A stretch of 64,000 nt of DNA from an uncultured Aquimarina sp. (lineage in GTDB: Bacteria; Bacteroidota; Bacteroidia; Flavobacteriales; Flavobacteriaceae). The notes beneath the pieces are model-generated. The model did no database searches, was not told the DNA's origin, and saw only the letters and a list, made by a program, of their open reading frames with translations. The DNA lies in the NCBI GenBank assembly GCA_947498785.1, contig CANMLS010000008.1, positions 62,001-126,000 of the forward strand, given 5' to 3'. The first letter of the stretch is position 1. Each line of letters starts with the position of its first letter. This document shows positions 1-7,328 of this stretch, one piece after another. The position numbers and the translations under genes are program-made.

Positions 1-80
1 GATTCTATATCAGTGTAGAATCCATACTCATATTCTTTGGTTTCTAATTCTTTTTTTAAGTCGTCTTCAGTATACGCCAT
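1..80 (-). CDS. sufB: SufB, Fe-S cluster assembly scaffold (N-terminal fragment)
   Basis: The reverse strand begins with ATG at 80 and reads MAYTEDDLKKELETKEYEYG before running off the window edge. This N-terminus is what I know from Bacteroidota SufB, a subunit of the SufBCD scaffold that assembles iron-sulfur clusters in the cytoplasm. Only about 26 residues are visible, so the assignment rests on that start and on the neighbour: a SufA-type carrier lies 47 bp upstream on the same strand, the usual order of a suf operon. The rest of the operon (sufC, sufD, sufS expected) would lie to the left of the window. Confidence 0.8.
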   Translation of the reverse strand, partial: MAYTEDDLKKELETKEYEYGFYTDIE

Positions 81-127
81 CTTTTATGTCCTGAGTTTGT
101 TCAGGATCTTATTTTAGAGTTTAAAAA

Positions 128-457
128 CTATAATGAAAAACTTTCTCCACATCCACAAGTTCTACTGGCATTGGGATTATTAAACACAAAACCAGTTCCA
201 TTAAGGCCTCCAGAATATTCTAGGGTTGTTCCAATAAGGTAAAGGAAACTTTTTTTATCAACAATTATTTTTATACTGTTGTCTTCAAAAACTTTATCTC
301 CTTCTTCTTGGCTTTTATCAAATTTTAAATCATAAGATAACCCAGAACATCCACCACTTTTTACACCAACTCGCACATAATCGGTCGAAGCATCATATCC
401 ATCGTCATTCATCAATTCGATGACCTTCTTTTTAGCTATATCAGATACTTTGATCAT
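128..457 (-). CDS. sufA: SufA/IscA-type iron-sulfur cluster carrier
   Basis: 109 residues, a normal length for the HesB/IscA/SufA family of A-type carriers that hand Fe-S clusters from the SufBCD scaffold to target enzymes. The three family cysteines are present: C37 in the SGGCSGL motif and C101/C103 in the C-terminal CGCG motif. It is the first gene of a suf operon with sufB 47 bp downstream. A TATATTTG -7 box reads on this strand about 35 nt before the start codon, so the operon probably begins here. The exact name (SufA, IscA or ErpA) cannot be settled from sequence alone, but the suf context favours SufA. Confidence 0.88.
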   Translation of the reverse strand: MIKVSDIAKKKVIELMNDDGYDASTDYVRVGVKSGGCSGLSYDLKFDKSQEEGDKVFEDNSIKIIVDKKSFLYLIGTTLEYSGGLNGTGFVFNNPNASRTCGCGESFSL

Positions 458-491
458 ACTACTGTATAATAGATTAATTCTAAATTGAATG

Positions 492-499
492 CAAATATA
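492..499 (-). promoter_or_regulatory. -7 box of the suf operon promoter
   Basis: On the minus strand this is TATATTTG, a perfect match to the Bacteroidota -7 consensus TAnnTTTG, 35 nt upstream of the sufA start. No clear TTG -33 element lies at the usual 17-23 nt spacing, so only the -7 box is supported. Confidence 0.5.
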
Positions 500-610
500 C
501 TACTTAAGTAGATTTTATACACGAAACCTAACACTTATCTGATAATATTACTATAAGTAAAAGCTATAATACAAGATTATTGTACCTGAAAAGAATGCCA
601 ATTAATAGAT

Positions 611-618
611 TATCTTTG
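611..618 (+). promoter_or_regulatory. -7 box of thiL, giving a leaderless transcript
   Basis: TATCTTTG matches TAnnTTTG and ends only 4 nt before the thiL ATG at 623. With a start site a few nt after the box, the mRNA would begin at or next to the start codon, with no room for a ribosome-binding site. The inference depends on this being the box actually used. Confidence 0.5.
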
Positions 619-622
619 CAAA

Positions 623-1669
623 ATGATTGAAAATAAAAATACACCAAGAACGCCGCTGTCCGAATTAGGAGAATTCGGACTTATTAATCATTTGACCAAA
701 AGTTTTACTATTAAGCAAAAAACGACCTCCCTTGGTATTGGTGATGATGCAGCTGTTTTGGATTTTGAGAATAAAAAATGTGTGCTGACGACCGATTTGC
801 TAATCGAAGGAGTACATTTTGATTTATCCTATGTGCCGTTAAAACATTTAGGATATAAAGCAGTAATTGTAAACCTTTCTGATGTGTATGCAATGAATGC
901 GATTGCAACTCAGATTACTGTTTCTATTGCAGTATCAAATCGATTTCCTCTGGAAGCTTTGGAAGAATTATATGCAGGAATTGAAACCGCAGCAAAAATT
1001 TATAATATTGATGTAGTTGGAGGAGATACTACTTCTTCGACAACGGGATTATTAATTAGTGTTACAGCAGTTGGGTATGCTAATGAAAAAGACTTGGTAT
1101 ATCGCAGTGGAGCTCAGGAAAATGATCTTTTAGTAGTGACAGGTGATTTAGGTGCAGCATATTTAGGGCTTCAGGTTCTGGAGAGAGAGAAAAAAGTATA
1201 TGAAGTTAATCCTAATTCGCAACCAGATCTTGATCAATATACTTATCTTATCGAGCGACAGCTTAAACCAGAAGCACGTAAAGATATTTCAGAGCTTCTT
1301 AAAGCCTTAGATGTAAAACCAACCAGTATGATTGATATAAGTGATGGATTATCATCCGAAGTTATACATTTATGCAAGCAATCTAAGGTTGGGGTGAATT
1401 TATATGAGGAAAAAATACCGTTAGACCCTACTGTAATTTCTACTTGCGAAGAATTTCAATTAAACAGTACAACAGTGGCATTAAATGGAGGTGAGGATTA
1501 TGAATTACTTTTTACGGTAAAACAAGAAGATTTTCCAAAAATTAAAGCAAACCCAAGCCTTACTGTTATTGGTCATATAACAGATGAAAAAAGTGGAATA
1601 GGATTAGTAACCAGAGCTAATGAAAAGATAGAAATTCAAGCGCAGGGATGGAATCCAATAGAAAGATAA
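623..1669 (+). CDS. thiL: Thiamine-monophosphate kinase ThiL
   Basis: 348 residues, the normal length for ThiL, which phosphorylates thiamine monophosphate to thiamine diphosphate with ATP in the last step of the cofactor pathway. The AIR-synthase/PurM-like fold is shown by GIGDDAAV (about 38-45), NLSDV (84-88), VGGDTTSS (132-139) and the later IDISDGLSSE segment; these acidic clusters bind Mg-ATP. The start is well fixed because a -7 box sits immediately in front of it. No other thiamine gene is visible nearby, so it is probably a stand-alone gene. It converges on the small zinc-ribbon gene at 1687, with 17 bp between. Confidence 0.93.
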   Translation: MIENKNTPRTPLSELGEFGLINHLTKSFTIKQKTTSLGIGDDAAVLDFENKKCVLTTDLLIEGVHFDLSYVPLKHLGYKAVIVNLSDVYAMNAIATQITVSIAVSNRFPLEALEELYAGIETAAKIYNIDVVGGDTTSSTTGLLISVTAVGYANEKDLVYRSGAQENDLLVVTGDLGAAYLGLQVLEREKKVYEVNPNSQPDLDQYTYLIERQLKPEARKDISELLKALDVKPTSMIDISDGLSSEVIHLCKQSKVGVNLYEEKIPLDPTVISTCEEFQLNSTTVALNGGEDYELLFTVKQEDFPKIKANPSLTVIGHITDEKSGIGLVTRANEKIEIQAQGWNPIER

Positions 1670-1686
1670 AGTATAAAAGTAATTTT

Positions 1687-1959
1687 TTATGAAGCTGCCT
1701 GAAATGAAGTATCAGTATTAGCTCTTGCTAATTTTTTAGCATGTACAGATGCTAAAACATTATTAATTTCTTTTAATTTTGGGGTCATTATCTCTAATCG
1801 ACCTCTACTATTAGTAGTTGCTTGTTCACTACAGTGTGAACACGTATATTCTTTGATGTGATGTGTCACATTTTTTGAAAGTACATAATCATGACCAAAT
1901 AAAGAACAATATATTTTAGAGAAGGAAAACATAGAGGGAGAGGTAGATTTTTTCATCAT
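1687..1959 (-). CDS. Small protein with a putative zinc ribbon
   Basis: 90 residues, cytoplasmic by appearance. The visible signature is C18-x4-H23 (CSLFGH) followed by C40-x2-C43 (CSHC), a spacing typical of small treble-clef or zinc-ribbon proteins and reminiscent of DUF1660-like proteins whose CxLFGH segment precedes a CxxC. The C-terminal half is charged and helical with no further motif. Function unknown; nucleic-acid binding would be a guess. The gene lies alone between convergent thiL and a 231-bp gap. Confidence 0.55.
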   Translation of the reverse strand: MMKKSTSPSMFSFSKIYCSLFGHDYVLSKNVTHHIKEYTCSHCSEQATTNSRGRLEIMTPKLKEINNVLASVHAKKLARANTDTSFQAAS

Positions 1960-2190
1960 TTTTCGGGGATTTAAAATTCATAATAAAAGGTTTAAGAGTT
2001 CATTATCAATACAATAATAATATTTTTTTTCTAATAAACAGTCTTTTTGTAAGAAAAATTTACCCTAAAACATTGATTTTACCTTAAAAAAACCCTTTTC
2101 TAGTGCTTTTTGCCCATTAAAGATGCATTTCATCTGTGTTTTTTGAAAAATCAAAAACTGTTTTTAGGACACCTCTTTTGAAATTATAGC

Positions 2191-2970
2191 TTAAAACAAG
2201 CTTAAAAATTTATGAAGCGCTGTTATATATTCTTTTTCGTTTTCTAAATAAGACATGTGTCCACTATCAAAACTTACAAGATCAACTTTAAACTGTTTGG
2301 CTTCCCTAAGATTTTGTGCGTATGGTAAAACGGGATCTTTAGTACCAGCAAATATTACTTTTGGTTTATTAAAATTTGATAAAACAGAAGTGCGATCTTT
2401 TCGAACACTCATACCTTCTAATGCCGAGATAATTCCTTGTAACGGCATTTTAGAGGCTTGATTTTTAATTGACTTTATTTTTTCTGCAAATGCTACTCTA
2501 TTTTCTTCTGCAAAAAGATTTGCAATTGCCATACTAGTAAATGCATTGGGATTGTTTTTTACAATATTAATGGCTCTACTTCGATTTAATTTTCGTTCAG
2601 GACTATCTGGAAACGAGGTAGAATTAAGTAATACTAATCCAGAAACTAAATTTGGAAAAAGATCAATAGAGGCTAATGCAACATAACCTCCCATAGAATG
2701 CCCTATAAAAATTGCTTCAGTAATATTCAAAGAATCCAAAACAGCTTTGACAGCTTGTGCCATATCTTCCATAGTATGGATATATCCTAAACATTCGGTA
2801 TCGCCATGACCTAATAAGTCAATAGTGATACAATGGTAACTTTTGGATACGTTTGTAATCGTTTCTTCCCACATAGTAGAATTCTCCAAAAAACCATGTA
2901 GAAAAATCACAGGAATACCTTTTCCAAAGACAGAATAATTTATTTTAATTCCTTTATATGCTAATATCAT
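2191..2970 (-). CDS. Alpha/beta-fold hydrolase
   Basis: 259 residues, a complete single-domain alpha/beta hydrolase of the MhpC/BioH-like type. The oxyanion-hole HGF motif is at 25-27, the nucleophile elbow GHSMGG at 90-95 gives Ser92, and the acid and base are likely the Asp of GTKDPVLP and the His of SGHMSYLE near the C-terminus. There is no signal peptide, so it is cytoplasmic. Substrate cannot be predicted; esterase, lipase-like or haloperoxidase-like members all share this layout. It is divergent from brnQ, with 37 bp between start codons. Confidence 0.85.
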   Translation of the reverse strand: MILAYKGIKINYSVFGKGIPVIFLHGFLENSTMWEETITNVSKSYHCITIDLLGHGDTECLGYIHTMEDMAQAVKAVLDSLNITEAIFIGHSMGGYVALASIDLFPNLVSGLVLLNSTSFPDSPERKLNRSRAINIVKNNPNAFTSMAIANLFAEENRVAFAEKIKSIKNQASKMPLQGIISALEGMSVRKDRTSVLSNFNKPKVIFAGTKDPVLPYAQNLREAKQFKVDLVSFDSGHMSYLENEKEYITALHKFLSLF

Positions 2971-3007
2971 TACGAAAGTTTATTTTTAGGCACATAAACG
3001 TAATTAA

Positions 3008-4285
3008 ATGAGATTTAATAAAGAAACTTTCGTTGCAGGATTTGCATTATTTTCGATGTTTTTTGGTGCGGGTAATTTAATGCTTCCTCCACTTCTGGGA
3101 TTTAGGGCTGGTGATGCATGGATAATGGTCATCATGGGATTTGTTATTTCTGCTGTAATCATTCCGTTATTAGGAATTTTTGCACATGCAAGACTTCAGG
3201 GAACAATGTTAGATTTTGCCAAGAAAGTATCACCTGCTTTTAGTCTTATATATTGTGTGTTAGTATATTTGATTTCGATTGCATTGCCATCCCCTAGAAC
3301 AGCTTCGGTAACTCATGAAATGGCAATTCAACCTTTTTTTGGGACCAGTGCCTGGATGACTAGTACAATATACTTTGCATTGGTCTTGCTTTTTGTACTT
3401 AATCGCTCTAAGATTCTTAGTGTACTAGGCAAATTTCTTTCTCCTATTATATTTATTGTTGTGCTTAGTATTATCTGTATAGGTATTTTTTCTGTGCTAA
3501 CTCCCGAGATTGGTCCTTCAGAATTTCAAACCCCTATAGTCAGTGGATTACTTGAAGGGTATCAAACTTTTGATGCTATAGGTGCAGTTGTAGTAGGTGG
3601 AGTGATTATTGTTTCACTAAAGATTAAAGGAGAAAATAACTTTGAGAGAAACCGAAGCCTTATTATACGATCTGGTATTTTGGCAGGGATCGGTCTTTTT
3701 ATCATTTATGCTGGAATGATTTATAGTGGGGCATTATTTGGATCTGATTTTGATGAAAACATCACAAGAACTGATTTGTTATCGGGCTTAAGTCTCAAAA
3801 CCCTTGGAAATGTTGGTAAAATCTTTCTAAGTATTTTGGTAGGATTAGCATGTTTTACTACAGCGGTAGGTATTGTAACAGGTACTGCGGATTTTATGAA
3901 AGGGCTATTTGGAGGTTCTCAAAAAGTATATATAGTCACTGCGGTTATAGGATGTATTCTTGGAGTGCTTATGGGACAGTTTGATGTACATTATATTATT
4001 AATATTGCTGTACCTGCTCTTATGTTTATTTATCCTATCACTATAATTTTAATTGTACTAAATGTTTTGCCAGATAGATTTACTTCTTCATTGGTTTTTA
4101 GAACAGTGGTAATCGTAACCATTTTGTTTAGTATTCCAGATTTTCTAGGTTCTATTGGATTGAGTGGCATAGTTACTCCGGTTTTAAAAATCCTTCCTTT
4201 AGGGCTTTATAGTTTGGGTTGGCTCCTACCAGCACTAATTACTCTGGTTATTATGAATGTATTTGTATCAAAAAAAACAAGGTGA
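3008..4285 (+). CDS. brnQ: Branched-chain amino acid transporter BrnQ
   Basis: 425 residues and about twelve hydrophobic segments, matching the LIVCS family of Na+-coupled leucine/isoleucine/valine importers. The N-terminal region SMFFGAGNLMLPP and the following GF segment are the family hallmark. The protein ends in a basic tail (SKKTR), a plausible natural C-terminus. The stop codon lies 11 bp before the start of an IS200-type transposase, so the downstream side has been rearranged. No regulatory element was recognised in the 37-bp divergent gap shared with the hydrolase gene. Confidence 0.9.
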   Translation: MRFNKETFVAGFALFSMFFGAGNLMLPPLLGFRAGDAWIMVIMGFVISAVIIPLLGIFAHARLQGTMLDFAKKVSPAFSLIYCVLVYLISIALPSPRTASVTHEMAIQPFFGTSAWMTSTIYFALVLLFVLNRSKILSVLGKFLSPIIFIVVLSIICIGIFSVLTPEIGPSEFQTPIVSGLLEGYQTFDAIGAVVVGGVIIVSLKIKGENNFERNRSLIIRSGILAGIGLFIIYAGMIYSGALFGSDFDENITRTDLLSGLSLKTLGNVGKIFLSILVGLACFTTAVGIVTGTADFMKGLFGGSQKVYIVTAVIGCILGVLMGQFDVHYIINIAVPALMFIYPITIILIVLNVLPDRFTSSLVFRTVVIVTILFSIPDFLGSIGLSGIVTPVLKILPLGLYSLGWLLPALITLVIMNVFVSKKTR

Positions 4286-4296
4286 CCTTATAAAAA

Positions 4297-4758
4297 GTGT
4301 ACATTCGGAGAATTAGTGAACATCTTATAAAAAGACATCACAAAAGCTTGTTGCTTTATCATTTGGTTTTTCCTTTGAAGTATCGAAAATCTGTTATAAC
4401 GAAAGAAATAGGAGAGGTGTTGAAATATATTTGTTTAGAAATTTATAAACGATATGAATTACATTTTATAGAGATAGGTTATGAATCAAATCACGTTCAT
4501 TTTCTAGTTCAAAGTGTTCCAAATTATTCTATTTCAAAAATGATTAGAATGTTGAAAAGTATCACTGCAAAACAATTATTTCAAAGATTCCCAGAGGTTA
4601 AGGCAAAACTTTTGGGAGGCAAGTTCTGGACAAGTGGTTATTATGTGAATACAGTTGGACAATATTCAAGCGAGGAAGTAATTAGGGAATATGTTAAAAA
4701 TCAAGGAATGGAAAAAGAATATAAAAAAGTACATTCAAATCAACTAACATTGTTTTGA
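4297..4758 (+). CDS. tnpA: IS200/IS605-family TnpA-like transposase (possibly start-damaged)
   Basis: 153 residues, the size of a Y1 HUH single-strand transposase. The metal-binding HUH motif is H66-V-H68 (NHVHFL) and the catalytic tyrosine is probably Y132 in EYVKNQ. The C-terminus QLTLF is typical of Bacteroidota IS200 TnpA. Relatives as I recall them begin at the residue aligned with ISEHLIKRH; here that codon is ATT instead of ATG, leaving only a GTG four codons upstream. No right-end hairpin fits in the 7 bp between the stop and the next gene fragment. It is therefore probably an immobile remnant, although the catalytic residues are intact. Confidence 0.8.
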   Translation: MYIRRISEHLIKRHHKSLLLYHLVFPLKYRKSVITKEIGEVLKYICLEIYKRYELHFIEIGYESNHVHFLVQSVPNYSISKMIRMLKSITAKQLFQRFPEVKAKLLGGKFWTSGYYVNTVGQYSSEEVIREYVKNQGMEKEYKKVHSNQLTLF

Positions 4759-5080
4759 TACCTCGATGGCTCTGCCTTGGGGTAGTTCATTCGATAATGG
4801 ATTTTTTGGTCACGGAGGAACATTTACTTCGGTTAGAGATGTGATTGAATGTAAAATTAACGGAATTCCTCAAAATCCTGAAGTGCCAGTAGAGAGATTA
4901 GCTAAACAGTTTGTAAAAGTACAAGAACTTACAGAAAATCAGATCAATAATCTCACCTTATTTATCGAGAATGGGTTAAGAGATCCAAATCTGGCTAGGT
5001 ATGTTCCTAACCCTGTACAATCAGGATTCTGTATTCCAAATAATGATACGGTATCCAGAGTAGATTTGGGATGTAATTAA
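4759..5080 (+). pseudogene. C-terminal fragment of a di-haem cytochrome c peroxidase-like protein
   Basis: About 105 codons read SMALPWGSS, FDNGFFGHGG, TFTSVRDVIE, then a helical region (LTENQINNLTLFIENGL) and a Cys-containing tail. The order 'FxHxGxFxxxxxVIxxxxNG...LTExQxxxLxxFI' resembles the C-terminal end of MauG/CcpA-type periplasmic peroxidases. The N-terminal haem-binding CxxCH motifs and signal peptide are absent; the reading frame is open back to the transposase stop 7 bp upstream. An ATG at 4766 could in principle start a small protein, but the missing domains argue for a truncated remnant. It converges on and overlaps the VOC gene by 4 bp. Confidence 0.6.
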
Positions 5081-5460
5081 TTTAATGTAGCAACCCACCA
5101 GACATTTCCAAAAGGATCTTTAAAGCCAGCGCCACGTGCGCCGTCGTCTTCATCCATAGGAGTCATTAAGGATTTTGCACCAGCGTCTATGGCTTCAAAA
5201 TAAGTCTGGTCTGTATCTTTAACATATACATACATCGATCCTGGATGTGCGGGATAATGTTTTGATGCTTCGGTAAGGAGAATAGTACTCTCTCCTATTT
5301 TGATTTCAGAATGTTGAATTCTGTTATCAACATCAAGAGTTCGAATCATTTCTTGAGCCTGAAAAATCTTTCTGACAAAGTCAATAAAATCTTCTGCTTT
5401 TTCAACTACCAAATATGGCATAGCTTGCTGATGACCAGCAGTAATCTTCATTCGTTTCAT
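5077..5460 (-). CDS. VOC-family (glyoxalase/PhnB-like) protein
   Basis: 127 residues. The paired beta-alpha-beta-beta-beta pattern of vicinal-oxygen-chelate proteins is visible, with MPYLVVEKAEDFIDFV near the start and the closing GAGFKDPFGNVWWVATLN that is the usual end of PhnB/glyoxalase-like members. Members are small cytoplasmic dimers including glyoxalases, bleomycin-resistance proteins and dioxygenases; the substrate cannot be inferred here. A convergent peroxidase fragment overlaps its last 4 bp. Confidence 0.85.
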   Translation of the reverse strand: MKRMKITAGHQQAMPYLVVEKAEDFIDFVRKIFQAQEMIRTLDVDNRIQHSEIKIGESTILLTEASKHYPAHPGSMYVYVKDTDQTYFEAIDAGAKSLMTPMDEDDGARGAGFKDPFGNVWWVATLN

Positions 5461-5621
5461 ACAATAAAAAAGAGGGTTTGTATACTCAACGAAAGAACAG
5501 ATAGAAATATTCTATAAGGGTGTAAAAATATAATAGCAAAAAACTAAGAGTAAAACATATGATTGATACGACCCCCGAAAATGAGTAATTTGAGATATAT
5601 CCGTTTGTAGTCGGGTAGATG

Positions 5622-5811
5622 AGCCTTACATTGCTTGCGGAAGGTCCCGTGGCAGCAACAATACCTTCCGCAAGCAATGTAAAGTCAATTGTAATAGCGA
5701 TGATTGTATCCACAAATGATGTGGAGCCAATGTTAGGGTATAAATTGTATCCGCAAGTGTTGTAAAGCCAATTGTAGGAGTTACAGAACCTTCCACAAGT
5801 ATTGTGCATGG
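5622..5811 (-). repeat. Degenerate 42-nt tandem repeat with embedded inverted copy (decayed 14-residue repeat ORF)
   Basis: Repeat starts are visible at 5664 (CCTTCCGCAAG), 5706 (GTATCCACAAA), 5747 (GTATCCGCAAG) and 5789 (CCTTCCACAAG), giving periods of 42, 41 and 42 nt. On the minus strand this reads as 14-residue units such as LVEGSVTPTIGFTT and FVDTIIAITIDFTL, but the 41-nt step shifts the frame, so no single ORF spans them. A perfect 20-bp inverted repeat (5626-5645 with 5663-5682, 17-nt loop) makes the leftmost unit an inverted copy. No complete gene is supported in 5461-5896. Confidence 0.6.
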
Positions 5812-5896
5812 TTTTGTTATCATTAAGAATCACTCCCTTGTATATGCATTAGAATTTATAGAGAAACTATATATTAAAGCAATAACAAAGTCTATC

Positions 5897-7192
5897 CTAT
5901 GACTTATTCATAAGCTCTTCAATTTCTTCTGCTTCTATAGGGATATTGGCCATAAGATTAAGAGGTTCTCCTTTTTCCTGTATCACAACATCATCTTCTA
6001 TACGAATCCCAAAACCTTCATCTGGAATATAAATACCAGGCTCTACGGTAAATACCATATTAGTTTGCATGGGTTCGGTTAAAATACCATAATCATGAGT
6101 ATCTAATCCGATGTGATGAGAAGTACCATGCATAAAGTATTTTTTATAGGCAGGTCTTTCTGCATCTTCATTTTGTACATCGGCTTTATCCAAAAGCCCT
6201 AATTCTAGTAATTCTGAAGTCATGATTTTTCCTACTTCTACGTGATAATCTGCCCAGATAGTTCCTGGTACTAGCATTTTAGTAGCTTCATTTTTAACAC
6301 GTAGCACTGCATCATAAACAGCTCTTTGTCGTTTAGTATAGGTTCCAGATACAGGAATTGTACGAGATAAATCACTAGAGTAATTAGCATATTCTGCAGC
6401 AACATCCATCAAAATTAAATCTCCTGCCTTACACTGCTGATTATTTTCTATATAGTGAAGAACATTTGTATTAGCTCCGCTTGCAATTATGGGAGTATAA
6501 GCAAATCCTTTGGACCTGTTATTGATAAATTCATGCAGTAATTCTGCTTCGATATTATATTCCCAAACCCCAGGTTTTACAAATCCCAAAAGTCTTCTAA
6601 ATCCTTTTTCGGTAATATTACATGCCGTTTGCATCAAATCAATTTCTATCGCATCTTTTACAGAACGTAATCGCTGTAAGATCGGATTACTTTTGGCAAC
6701 AGTATGTGCTGAGTATTTTGCTTTCCACCATTTGGTAAAACGATCTTCTCTAGTTTCGGTTTCTACATTTGATCGATAATGCTCATTAGTATTAACATAA
6801 ACAGTTTCACATTGCGTCATGATCTCGAAGAAAATCTTTTCCAAATCCTGAAGCCAATACACAGTTTTAACCCCAGAAACTTCCAAAGCACGTTCTTTGG
6901 TGAGTTTTTCACCTTCCCAAATGGCGATATGCTCACTGGTTTCTTTTAAAAATAGAATCTCACGATGTTTCGCTATCGGAGCATCAGGAAAAAGCAGTAA
7001 AATACTTTCTTCCTGATCGACACCACTCAGATAGAAGATATCTCTATGCTGCTCAAAAGGCATAGTGCTATCCGCACTAATTGGATAAATATCATTGCTG
7101 TTAAATACGGCAATGCTATTAGGTTTCATTTGCGCTGTAAAGTTTTTTCTATTTTTTATGAAAAGATTACTATCTATTTGGTGGTATTTCAT
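5897..7192 (-). CDS. pepP: Aminopeptidase P family protein (Xaa-Pro aminopeptidase, M24B)
   Basis: 431 residues: an N-terminal creatinase-like domain (about 1-160) followed by a pita-bread M24 metallopeptidase domain. Metal-site motifs in order are LILMDVAAEY...SSDLSRTIPVSG (Asp ligands), HGTSHHIGLDTHD (His ligand), TVEPGIYIP (Glu) and GIRIEDDVVI (Glu). Aminopeptidase P removes the N-terminal residue from Xaa-Pro peptides using two Mn ions in the cytoplasm. There is no signal peptide. It is divergent from the BNR protein gene at 7329; a TATTTTTG -7-like box lies on this strand in the shared gap. Confidence 0.92.
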   Translation of the reverse strand: MKYHQIDSNLFIKNRKNFTAQMKPNSIAVFNSNDIYPISADSTMPFEQHRDIFYLSGVDQEESILLLFPDAPIAKHREILFLKETSEHIAIWEGEKLTKERALEVSGVKTVYWLQDLEKIFFEIMTQCETVYVNTNEHYRSNVETETREDRFTKWWKAKYSAHTVAKSNPILQRLRSVKDAIEIDLMQTACNITEKGFRRLLGFVKPGVWEYNIEAELLHEFINNRSKGFAYTPIIASGANTNVLHYIENNQQCKAGDLILMDVAAEYANYSSDLSRTIPVSGTYTKRQRAVYDAVLRVKNEATKMLVPGTIWADYHVEVGKIMTSELLELGLLDKADVQNEDAERPAYKKYFMHGTSHHIGLDTHDYGILTEPMQTNMVFTVEPGIYIPDEGFGIRIEDDVVIQEKGEPLNLMANIPIEAEEIEELMNKS

Positions 7193-7328
7193 CTGATGGT
7201 ATTTATTAAATGCTCAATACGGATTTCCAAAAATACTAAAGCAAAAAGGATGTATTGTTAAACAATATCTAAAAATTTTGAGGTTATTTTCACAATATCT
7301 ACTTTCAGCCCAATAAATAATCTTCGAA

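Noticed and set aside
5486..5833. 115-codon and 65-codon minus-strand ORFs between the VOC and pepP genes
   Set aside because: Both are frame pieces of the degenerate 42-nt repeat; the 41-nt step shows neither spans a real gene.
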